From Marinococcus luteus_A (GTDB lineage Bacteria; Bacillota; Bacilli; Bacillales; Marinococcaceae): DNA of 64,000 nucleotides. The translations under genes and the position numbers were made by a program. Shown here one piece after another: positions 35,344 to 42,542 of this stretch (the first letter of the stretch is position 1; every line of letters starts with the position of its first letter). Under the pieces are notes generated by a model. It was not told the origin of the DNA. It saw nothing but the letters and a program-made list of their open reading frames with translations, and did not search any database. The stretch lies in contig NZ_JAXRUV010000009.1 of assembly GCF_034497705.1 (NCBI RefSeq), positions 1 through 64,000 on the forward strand, written 5' to 3'.

Positions 35344-36224
35344 TGGGCCAGAAAACAATTATTACAAGCGCCGTCACCGGTGCCGGAGAAACGACAGACA
35401 AAAGCCAGCATGTGCCGGTCACGCCGGAAGCTATCGCCCGTGACGCCATCGAAGCAGCCAAAGCAGGAGCCGCTGTTGCCCACATACACGTGCGCGACCC
35501 CAAAACAGGCGCGTACAGTTTTGACCCCGCCCTCTTCCAGGAGGTGGTGGAACGCGTCCGCGAAAGCGACACCGACGTGGTGCTGAATCTTACAGCCGGA
35601 GGTGGCGGCGATTTTGTGCCTGACCAGAAACACCCTGCCATTGGCGGCGACGGTACATTTGTGCAGACGCCGGAGGAGCGCCATCTCCCGGTCGGAAAAT
35701 TTCTTCCGGAAATATGCACGCTAGACTGCGGAAGCCTCAACTTCGGCGATCAGGTGTATCTCGGCCCGGCCGGCTGGCTGCGTGAGCAGGCATCGCTGAT
35801 CCAACAGAGCGGCGTGAAGGCGGAAATGGAGTGCTTTGATACCGGCCACGTCCGCTTTGCCAATCAGCTTGTGCGCGAAGGCCTCGTGGACGGCGACCCG
35901 CTCTATCAGTTCTGCCTAGGCATTCCGTGGGGCGCAGAAGCAGATGCGGAAACGATGCTTCACATGAGGCATCACCTGCCGGACGGCGCCAACTGGTCGG
36001 CGTTTGGCATCGGCCGCCTGCAGATCCCGATGGTCGCCCAGGCAGCCCTTCTTGGCGGCAATGTCCGCGTCGGCCTCGAGGACAATCTTTATCTCGAAAA
36101 AGGCGTGCTCGGCACGAACGCCCAGCTCGTCGACAAAGCCGTGCAGCTGCTGCAGACGCTGAACGTAGAACCAATGACCCCGCAGGAAGCACGCGATACG
36201 CTCGGCCTGACGAAACAATCTTAA
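35343..36224 (+). CDS. BKACE family enzyme, dehydrocarnitine cleavage
   Basis: A 293-residue beta-keto acid cleavage enzyme (BKACE, formerly DUF849). The Zn2+ ligands are in AHIHVRD (near residue 48) and the C-terminal E of VGLEDN (near 240); LNLTAGG is also conserved. Next to carnitine dehydrogenase it should condense 3-dehydrocarnitine with acetyl-CoA to give betainyl-CoA and acetoacetate, as CdhC does in Pseudomonas. Other BKACEs use 3-keto-5-aminohexanoate, so the substrate rests on context. Confidence 0.87.
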   Translation: MGQKTIITSAVTGAGETTDKSQHVPVTPEAIARDAIEAAKAGAAVAHIHVRDPKTGAYSFDPALFQEVVERVRESDTDVVLNLTAGGGGDFVPDQKHPAIGGDGTFVQTPEERHLPVGKFLPEICTLDCGSLNFGDQVYLGPAGWLREQASLIQQSGVKAEMECFDTGHVRFANQLVREGLVDGDPLYQFCLGIPWGAEADAETMLHMRHHLPDGANWSAFGIGRLQIPMVAQAALLGGNVRVGLEDNLYLEKGVLGTNAQLVDKAVQLLQTLNVEPMTPQEARDTLGLTKQS

Positions 36225-36241
36225 ATTTTTAGGAGGACCTC

Positions 36242-37213
36242 ATGAATCCAACAACCACTACTATTGCCGTTATTGGAACCGGCGTGATCGGAAACGGCTG
36301 GATCGCCCGTTTCCTCGCGCACGGCTTTCACGTCATTGCCTGTGATCCGGCGGACGGCGCCGAAGAAAAAACACGCAGCACTGTCACATCGCTTTGGCCG
36401 AAGCTGAAGGAAAACGGCATGCACGACGATGCCTCCACCGATAAGCTTACATTTACGACTGACATTTCAGACGCTGTGTCAGACGCTGCCCTTATTCAGG
36501 AAAATGTGCCTGAACGCGAAGACATTAAACGAAGCGTGCTCGCTCAGATTGATGCACTCGCCCCGGCCGAAAGTATCATCGCTTCGAGCACGTCGGGCTA
36601 CAAGCCGACGACGCTTCAGACCGACTGCACCCGCCATCCGGAGCGCGTCATTGTTGCCCACCCGTTTCACCCCGTCTACCTGCTTCCGCTTGTGGAGCTT
36701 TCCGGCGGGGAACAGACGACAAGGACCGAAATGGAGCGCGCACAGGCGATATATGAGCTTGCCGGCATGAAGCCGCTAGTGATGAAGGGCGAGGTGGACG
36801 GCCATATTGCCGACCGCCTGATGGAAGCCCTCTGGCGCGAAGCCCTTCATATTGTGAACGACGGCCACGCCACCACCGAAGAAGTCGACAAAGCGATCGT
36901 CTACGGCGCCGGTCTCCGCTGGGCGCTCATGGGTCCGTTTTTAACCTTTCACCTGGCCGGCGGGGATAAAGGCATGACCCACATGCTCGAGCAGTTCGGT
37001 CCGGCCCTGAAAGCGCCTTGGACTAAGCTGGAAGCCCCGGAGCTCACTTCTGAATTGAGCGAAAAAGTGATCGAAGGCACAAAGGAACAGTCCGGGGACA
37101 AAAGCGTCGCCGAGCTTGAAGAACGCCGCGATGAATTTCTTTTAAAGCTGATGAACCTGCTGCACGATGGCAGCTACTGGCCGGCAGAAAAGGTGCACAG
37201 CCATGACAGATAA
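36242..37213 (+). CDS. L-carnitine 3-dehydrogenase
   Basis: A 323-residue member of the 3-hydroxyacyl-CoA dehydrogenase fold family. The NAD loop IGTGVIGNGWIARF is at about 11-24, and AHPFHPVYLLPLVEL carries the catalytic His region, both typical of L-carnitine dehydrogenases. It oxidises carnitine to 3-dehydrocarnitine with NAD+. AGGAGG lies 5 nt before the ATG. It sits between the BKACE gene and the thioesterase, with which it overlaps by 11 nt. Confidence 0.88.
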   Translation: MNPTTTTIAVIGTGVIGNGWIARFLAHGFHVIACDPADGAEEKTRSTVTSLWPKLKENGMHDDASTDKLTFTTDISDAVSDAALIQENVPEREDIKRSVLAQIDALAPAESIIASSTSGYKPTTLQTDCTRHPERVIVAHPFHPVYLLPLVELSGGEQTTRTEMERAQAIYELAGMKPLVMKGEVDGHIADRLMEALWREALHIVNDGHATTEEVDKAIVYGAGLRWALMGPFLTFHLAGGDKGMTHMLEQFGPALKAPWTKLEAPELTSELSEKVIEGTKEQSGDKSVAELEERRDEFLLKLMNLLHDGSYWPAEKVHSHDR

Positions 37214-37673
37214 CCACATAGTCTGGAACGGCCGCGTGGAAAGGGAATGGGTGGACTATAACAGGCATATGAACGATGCCGCTTACGCTTTGGTTTTCAG
37301 CCGGGCGCTCGATGCGCTGCTTGAAGACGCAGGCCTGACCGCCCGCTTTATCGAACGGGAGCAGTACACCGTATTTACCCTCGAAACCCACCTGATGTAT
37401 CTGGCGGAGGCCCACCAGGATCAGCCGCTCGCCGTATCAGCGGTAATTCTCGACCAGGACGCCAAGCGGCTGCACCTGTGGCTTGAGATGCAGAACGACA
37501 AGAACGGGACAATCGCCACGAGCGAACAGATGGTCATGGGGATGGATCAGGCCGCCGGACGGCCCGCCCCATTTCCAGAAACGCTTCAGCAGGGCTTTGC
37601 CAAAGTTCCGGTCCTCTCTCCAAAGAACTGGCCGGCTAAAGCCGGGCGTTCGATTGGAATTAAACGTAAATAA
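37203..37673 (+). CDS. Hotdog thioesterase, probable betainyl-CoA thioesterase
   Basis: A 156-residue 4HBT-type hotdog protein: the N-terminal catalytic region EWVDYNRHMNDAAYALVFS carries the Asp and the HMND motif. In Pseudomonas CdhB does this step, releasing glycine betaine from betainyl-CoA; in some bacteria the domain is fused to carnitine dehydrogenase. Here it starts inside the dehydrogenase gene (ATG 37203, AAAGGTG upstream). The role is inferred from context. Confidence 0.82.
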   Translation: MTDNHIVWNGRVEREWVDYNRHMNDAAYALVFSRALDALLEDAGLTARFIEREQYTVFTLETHLMYLAEAHQDQPLAVSAVILDQDAKRLHLWLEMQNDKNGTIATSEQMVMGMDQAAGRPAPFPETLQQGFAKVPVLSPKNWPAKAGRSIGIKRK

Positions 37674-37679
37674 TGCAGC

Positions 37680-37717
37680 ATCAGCTGGTACTCTCCGAGG
37701 GAGTGCCGGCTGATTTT
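37680..37717 (+). terminator. Terminator of the carnitine operon
   Basis: A 14-bp stem with G-U pairs (37680-37693 with about 37100+ arm at 37700-37713) is followed by TTTTTT. Confidence 0.85.
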
Positions 37718-37794
37718 TTATACCAATGAATTTTTAGCTTAACAAAAGGCGTCGGCAGGAATAGGCACGTAGAGAGAAGAAAGGAGTGGCACCG

Positions 37795-38685
37795 ATGCCT
37801 GTATGGAGAACCTACCTGTTGACCTCACTATTGCGCGCGTTTCAAATACGGCTGCGCCGATATTCACCAACCCACATTACCCCGCCCACGGCAGATGCCG
37901 TCCGCACAGACTCCTATATGGTGGAAACGGCTGCCGGCACCACACCCGTACACATTTATTATCCCGAAGCAGCTGAAGGAAAAGCTCTGCCGGTGTTTGT
38001 GAATCTGCACGGCGGCGGCTTTTTCATGGGAAGCTACGCTGATGATGAAGGCTGGGGCCGCTATGTAGCCGAGCTTACGCCCTGTGTGGTCGTAAATATT
38101 GATTACCACCTGGCTCCGCGCAGCCGGTTTCCATTTTCTTTGTTTGAGATCCGGGACGTGATCGCATGGCTGCACACCCATGAGGATTGGCTCGGCCTGA
38201 ATATGGAACGCTTTGCCCTCGGCGGACACAGCGCTGGCGGCAACATTGCAGCATCGACGCTGCTGCTTTTGCGCGACACCGGGGCGCCAATGCCCGCAGT
38301 TCAAATTTTGGATTCGCCGATTCTTGACCTTGCGACCGATCCCCGCGAAAAAGCATCCTTCCCCGGAGCGATTCCCATTTTTGTGGCGGATCTGTTCACG
38401 GCAAGCTATCTCGAAACGGGTCAGAGCGCTGCGCACCCGTATATTTCCCCGCTCCGTGCGGAATCGCTCAAAGGCCTGCCGCCGACGCTCGTATTCACGC
38501 CGGAATACGACTCCCTCGCCCGGGAGGCATTCCGGTACGCGGAGCGCTTGAAGCAGGAAGGCGTGCCGGTGGAGTATCAAATGTTTCCAAAAACCATTCA
38601 CGCGTTCACCCATGTCGGACGAAAAAGCACCGCAAAAAAAGCGTGGAGACTTGTCGTCTCCACGCTTCAGGCCCGCCTGCTGTAG
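37795..38685 (+). CDS. Alpha/beta hydrolase, HSL-type esterase (paralogue)
   Basis: A 296-residue esterase closely similar along its length to the protein at 21873-22763 (shared blocks TPVHIYYP, NLHGGGF, VVNIDYHLAPR/K, GGHSAGGN, EYDSLARE). The triad is Ser in GHSAG, Asp in PEYDSLA and His in TIHAFTH. The ATG at 37795 has AAAGGAG 8 nt upstream. The last codons contain the terminator of the convergent DUF488 gene. Function beyond ester hydrolysis is unknown. Confidence 0.85.
   Translation: MPVWRTYLLTSLLRAFQIRLRRYSPTHITPPTADAVRTDSYMVETAAGTTPVHIYYPEAAEGKALPVFVNLHGGGFFMGSYADDEGWGRYVAELTPCVVVNIDYHLAPRSRFPFSLFEIRDVIAWLHTHEDWLGLNMERFALGGHSAGGNIAASTLLLLRDTGAPMPAVQILDSPILDLATDPREKASFPGAIPIFVADLFTASYLETGQSAAHPYISPLRAESLKGLPPTLVFTPEYDSLAREAFRYAERLKQEGVPVEYQMFPKTIHAFTHVGRKSTAKKAWRLVVSTLQARLL
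38634..38665 (-). terminator. Terminator of the DUF488 gene, inside the esterase gene
   Basis: A perfect 10-bp stem (38641-38650 with 38656-38665) is followed on the minus strand by seven T. It lies within the 3' coding end of the esterase. Confidence 0.85.
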
Positions 38686-38694
38686 GCGGGCTTT
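38671..38694 (+). terminator. Terminator of the esterase gene
   Basis: GCCCGCCT and AGGCGGGC flank a 5-nt loop, then TTT. It overlaps the esterase stop codon. Confidence 0.7.
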
Positions 38695-38698
38695 CATA

Positions 38699-39079
38699 TT
38701 ACTCTTCTGGATGCGCCGGCTGCTGGTCGAGAATTTCCTTCAGCACCCAGGCGTGATTTCGTTTTACGTCCTCTGACGAAAACACGAGCGTCACATCCTT
38801 GTCCTGCATCCGTACAATTTCTTTCAGGCGCTGCAATTCTTCGCGTTTGAGCTCATCCTGCTCAAGCTCTGCCTTGTACGCCTCTTTGAAGCTTTCGAAC
38901 TTTTTCGGTTCGTCCTCAAGCGCCTTCTGCAGCTCCTTCGACGGGGCAACGCCATCCACCCATTCATGAATATCGGCACGCACCTCTTCGACTTCATTCG
39001 GCCATTCCTTCTCGACGAAAATCCGGTAGCCGTCGTCTGTATCTGCTTTCTTATGGAGCCGTTTGCAGTATATTGGCAT
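38699..39079 (-). CDS. DUF488 family protein
   Basis: A 126-residue DUF488/YeaO-like protein: IYCKRLHKKADTDDGYRIFVEKEWP at the start and the C-terminal VTLVFSSEDVKRNHAWVLKEIL, where VTLVF-(S/A)-x-(K/D) and NHA are the usual family marks. The function is unknown; charged helices fill the middle. The ATG at 39079 follows AGAAGG by about 9 nt. Confidence 0.8.
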   Translation of the reverse strand: MPIYCKRLHKKADTDDGYRIFVEKEWPNEVEEVRADIHEWVDGVAPSKELQKALEDEPKKFESFKEAYKAELEQDELKREELQRLKEIVRMQDKDVTLVFSSEDVKRNHAWVLKEILDQQPAHPEE

Positions 39080-39299
39080 TGGTATCATCCTTCTTCTGCA
39101 TAGTTTAAATCTCTCTTCTCCGCTCTTTCCTTTCCCGGAAGGCGGGCAAACGTGCAAGCGAAAAAATCGGTACATTTAAAATAAGTTTTTATTTCTATTA
39201 ATATTCAAAATATTGATTGGCCTTTGATACTATTATAGTAACAGCATGCTGTAACTCAAAGGTGGTCGGCGCTCCCTCGCGAAAGGGGGGGATGCCGTG

Positions 39300-39392
39300 A
39301 TGCTAATAGACGCCGTAACCGTTGCCGCTTCCGTTTTAACAGCGATCTACGCCAGCGTGATGTTAGCAGACTATTTTAAGCAAAAAAAATAA
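39300..39392 (+). CDS. Tiny hydrophobic toxin-like peptide, 30 aa
   Basis: A 30-residue peptide MLIDAVTVAASVLTAIYASV... with one membrane-spanning stretch and a charged C-terminus (DYFKQKK), as in type I toxins and holin-like toxins. It starts at ATG 39300 (or the adjacent GTG 39297) behind AAAGGGGGGG. It sits in a heavily structured transcript. Toxicity is a guess from form, not shown. Confidence 0.5.
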   Translation: MLIDAVTVAASVLTAIYASVMLADYFKQKK

Positions 39393-39473
39393 ACCACCTT
39401 TGAGTTTACGCGGCTCATGTGGTTTATTTTTCCTCTAGGCCGACCCCTTTGAAGGGTCAGTACTGCTGTTGGC

Positions 39474-39503
39474 GGTCCGTGTGTCGAGCACGGACCTTTT
39501 TTT
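39474..39503 (+). terminator. Terminator of the toxin-like locus
   Basis: GGTCCGTG (39474-39481) pairs with CACGGACC (39489-39496), followed by seven T. Confidence 0.85.
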
Positions 39504-39573
39504 GTTAAATGAATTATACCACAGGCGCGCGAAGCTATTCAAGTTCCTTCAGCTTTGACGCTCAGAGTTAAGT

Positions 39574-40362
39574 TTATTCATACAACTCCGGCACACGGCT
39601 GTCAAAAACGGGCACGTTTTTGCGGACTTCTGCCACATTGGAAAGATCCAGGGTTTCCCGGAGCGTTTCCTCGCGGTCCACGCTCCCCTTCTGCAGCAAG
39701 TTGCCCCACGGATCGATAAAGGCCGAGGAGCCGGCGAATGTAATGCCATCGTACGAGCCCGGACGGTTGCAGGTCACGACATACATCTGGTTTTCCACCG
39801 CCCGCGCCACACTCAGCACGTCCCAGTGACTCCGGCGGCTGTCCGGCCATTCCGCCGGAATAAACAGAAGCTCACACCCCTGCAGAGCAAGACTTCGGAT
39901 AATTTCCGGAAAACGAAGATCGTAGCAGATCACTACTCCCATTTTGACGCCCCCCAGCTCAAATACTTTCACCGGCTCGCGGCCGCCGCTTAAATACGCC
40001 GGCTCGTTCAGCATCGGCACGAGATGCATTTTGTCATACTCGTATATGACCTCTCCCCTGTTATCTATCACAATGGCCCGGTTATACACCTTCCTGTTTT
40101 CTTTTACCGCAATCGACCCGCCCATGATATGCACCTGATAATGTACCGCAGCATTTTGCAGAAATCGAATCGTTTCACTGTCCGCGGGGTCCTCTGCGAT
40201 CTCCCCGAGCTCCGGCAGCGTATACGCCGTTGTCCACATTTCCGGAAGCATAAGCAGATCCACCTCGCCAAGCTCCTGCTCCCTGAGCCACCTGCGTACC
40301 TTTTCCCGGTTCAACTCCGGCTCTCCCGCCACAATGTCCATTTGATATACCGCAATATTCAT
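39574..40362 (-). CDS. Carbon-nitrogen hydrolase (nitrilase superfamily)
   Basis: A 262-residue nitrilase-superfamily protein with the Glu-Lys-Cys triad: Glu in MLPEMW (near 41), Lys in YDKMH (near 113) and Cys in VVICYDLRFPE (near 146). It is closest in style to omega-amidases such as B. subtilis MtnU, which hydrolyse 2-oxo acid amides. GGAGGAGG precedes the ATG. It stands alone. Confidence 0.87.
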   Translation of the reverse strand: MNIAVYQMDIVAGEPELNREKVRRWLREQELGEVDLLMLPEMWTTAYTLPELGEIAEDPADSETIRFLQNAAVHYQVHIMGGSIAVKENRKVYNRAIVIDNRGEVIYEYDKMHLVPMLNEPAYLSGGREPVKVFELGGVKMGVVICYDLRFPEIIRSLALQGCELLFIPAEWPDSRRSHWDVLSVARAVENQMYVVTCNRPGSYDGITFAGSSAFIDPWGNLLQKGSVDREETLRETLDLSNVAEVRKNVPVFDSRVPELYE

Positions 40363-40531
40363 CGTTTTCCTCCTCCTGTATATGTATTCTATTACGTTTT
40401 AATATACCACCGGGCGCTGACGGAGAAACAGAGCCTATTTTCCGGTACTCATTTCATTTCCCGTCCGGAACCTTTATGCTTAACTGTAGCGGAAATTATA
40501 CAAATGCTTAAAAAAGAAAGCGGGTGATACA

Positions 40532-41971
40532 ATGCTTCATATGCTGTTTCGCATGATGCCGGCTCCTGTAAAACGGCTGATCAGCATGTCCTCCCGTCAG
40601 CGCTGGCACGAAACGCGCGCCAGCCTGTGGGTGCTGCCGGCTATTTATATTATTATCGCTTCTCTTTTATCTATTCTTTCGTTTTGGATCGAATTCAGCC
40701 TCCGGCCCGGATGGACACTTTTGTCAGCATTCACGACGGAGTACTCGCTCACTCAGACGATGTACAGCACTATGCTGTCCGGGGTGCTTACGCTCAACGC
40801 GTTCACCTTTAACTCGATGCTGATGGTGCTTACGAATATGTCGAACCAGTTCACGCCGCGGGTGCTGATCAACTTTATTTCCAACCGGCGCACCCAGCAC
40901 GCGATCGGTATCTTTAACCTCTGTTTTTTCTATCTGCTGATCGTATTTTTCTTTTTGGATTCCTCCATCAGCCAGTACACGGTTTTTCCGATTGCAGGTG
41001 TGCTCATGACGGCCTTTTCGGTGCTGAACTTTATTTTATTTATTAATCACGCTACCAAATGGATGCAGCCGCCAAGCATTACGACAGACATGAAAAAACA
41101 GTCCGAGGAACGGATTTTAAACACGCTCTACTACGATCTTGAAAAATACCGGGCCGACAACCCGGATCACCTCAGCCTTTCCTATCTGCCGCAGGAGAAG
41201 CAGAACCAGGCAACAAAGGTGGCCTGCGAAACGTCCGGCTACCTGCAGATTATCGATTTTGGCAAGCTGATCCAGGAAGCACAAAAGGACGGCCTCGTGA
41301 TTCAGCTGCACTGCAGTATCGGCGATTTTCTTCTTCCGGATCTTACCTTTTTTTCCTACTGGACGACCGAGGGCACCACTGTGGACGAAGTGGATGAGCA
41401 GAAATACCGCCGTATGCTGTTTCTCGGTGACCGGCAGAACGAAATTCAGGACCTCGGATTCGGGGTTCAGAAGCTGAAGGACATTGCGGTAAAAGCAATA
41501 GCCAACGATGAACCCGGCACGCTGAAGGACACGCTGTATCAGCTGATTGACCTGCTGCTTTCCATTGCCAAAGTGACCTCGTTCACCCCGTATTTGTCCG
41601 ATGGGGAAAACACGCTACGTGTCGTCATGAAGCAGGAATATTTCGACGATTACCTGTATACAGCATTTGGGCACATCAGTGTTTATGTGAAAAACGACCC
41701 CGTCCTCACCAATATGCTGCTTGAAACGCTCGTGCTGCTCGCCCGCTCGCTTCCGGAGGATAAAAAACAAATCTGCTGGAGCTATGGCCAGGTGGTTGCG
41801 CAGTCGTTCGCGGAAAAATTCGCCTATGAATTCGAACAGCGCTCCTTTTACAGCCACCTGCGGACGCTTTCGATCGAAGCCCGTGACCCGAAGACGTTCC
41901 AGCAGCTGGTGCAGGACTTCATTGAAAAAGGGACGCTGCCAAAGACTTACGGTGAGAACAAAGGCTCCTAA
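40532..41971 (+). CDS. DUF2254 membrane protein
   Basis: A 479-residue protein with four membrane segments in the first 180 residues and a large cytoplasmic remainder. The DUF2254 marks are STMLSGVLTLNAFTFNSMLMVLTNMSNQFTPR in scattered form (near 85-115) and IGDFLLPD further on. The function of the family is unknown. GAAAGCGGGTG precedes the ATG. The next gene starts 33 nt downstream, so the two may be cotranscribed. Confidence 0.82.
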   Translation: MLHMLFRMMPAPVKRLISMSSRQRWHETRASLWVLPAIYIIIASLLSILSFWIEFSLRPGWTLLSAFTTEYSLTQTMYSTMLSGVLTLNAFTFNSMLMVLTNMSNQFTPRVLINFISNRRTQHAIGIFNLCFFYLLIVFFFLDSSISQYTVFPIAGVLMTAFSVLNFILFINHATKWMQPPSITTDMKKQSEERILNTLYYDLEKYRADNPDHLSLSYLPQEKQNQATKVACETSGYLQIIDFGKLIQEAQKDGLVIQLHCSIGDFLLPDLTFFSYWTTEGTTVDEVDEQKYRRMLFLGDRQNEIQDLGFGVQKLKDIAVKAIANDEPGTLKDTLYQLIDLLLSIAKVTSFTPYLSDGENTLRVVMKQEYFDDYLYTAFGHISVYVKNDPVLTNMLLETLVLLARSLPEDKKQICWSYGQVVAQSFAEKFAYEFEQRSFYSHLRTLSIEARDPKTFQQLVQDFIEKGTLPKTYGENKGS

Positions 41972-42003
41972 AAAGAGCCCAGCTTATATAAGGAGGTGTT
42001 TTT

Positions 42004-42489
42004 ATGACTACTGCGGACCAGTGGATTACCCAGCTTGCGCTTGAACCGCACCCGGAGGGCGGCCTTTTCCGGCAGACGATGAAATCGGAGGAGACAGTCA
42101 CGACACCTGATGGTAGAACCCGTGCCCAGTACACGAGTATTCATTTTCTCGTCCGCTCCGGTGAGCCTTCCCGTCTCCATCAGCTGCAGTCGGACGAAAT
42201 GTGGTACTACCATACCGGCTTCCCGCTCGATGTGCATATGATTCACCCGGAGAGCGGGCACCATGAAATCCTGACGCTTGGACCGAACCCCGCCAATGGC
42301 GAAGTGCTTCAGGGTGTCGTGCCGAAGGGAATTATTTTCGGTGCTGAAGTCCGCGAACCGGAGCAGTTCGCGCTTGTCAGCTGCGTCGTCGTCCCCGGCT
42401 TTGACTTTGCCGACTTCGAGCTGCTCAAGCGTGACGAGTTGATCACTAATTATCCTGAACACCGGGAACTAATCGGGCGGCTGACTTGA
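42004..42489 (+). CDS. DUF985 cupin-type protein
   Basis: A 161-residue cupin of the DUF985 family: LALEPHPEGGLFRQT at the start, the hydrophobic barrel with SIHFLV and HQLQSDEMWYYHTG, and VVVPGFDFADFELL near the end are all family marks. No enzymatic role is established. AAGGAGG lies 7 nt before the ATG. Confidence 0.85.
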   Translation: MTTADQWITQLALEPHPEGGLFRQTMKSEETVTTPDGRTRAQYTSIHFLVRSGEPSRLHQLQSDEMWYYHTGFPLDVHMIHPESGHHEILTLGPNPANGEVLQGVVPKGIIFGAEVREPEQFALVSCVVVPGFDFADFELLKRDELITNYPEHRELIGRLT

Positions 42490-42497
42490 TCAAGCAC

Positions 42498-42530
42498 AAA
42501 AAAGCCCGTGCAGATTTTTTCTGCGCGGGC
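42498..42530 (-). terminator. Terminator of the MHYT-GGDEF-EAL gene
   Basis: GCCCGTGCAG and CTGCGCGGGC arms (one mismatch/G-U) with the T-run on the minus strand. Confidence 0.85.
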
Positions 42531-42542
42531 ATTACCATATTA

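Larger units (their letters stand above)
39253..39503 (+). ncRNA. Putative type I toxin locus: structured toxin mRNA
   Basis: AACTCAAAGGTGG at 39253-39265 before the small frame is the exact complement of CCACCTTTGAGTT at 39394-39406 right after it, so the mRNA ends can pair. GTCGGC (39265-39270) and GCCGAC (39439-39444) can extend the pairing. A hairpin AAACCAC/GTGGTTT with T-run, a GACCC/GGGTC hairpin, and a terminator (39474-39503) follow. This layout resembles the holin-like/type I toxin loci of Bacillus, with the translation start masked by long-range pairing. Confidence 0.5.

Noticed and set aside
39300..39392. Fragment of a phage holin gene
   Set aside because: No other phage genes are present, and the paired mRNA ends fit a stand-alone toxin-type locus better.
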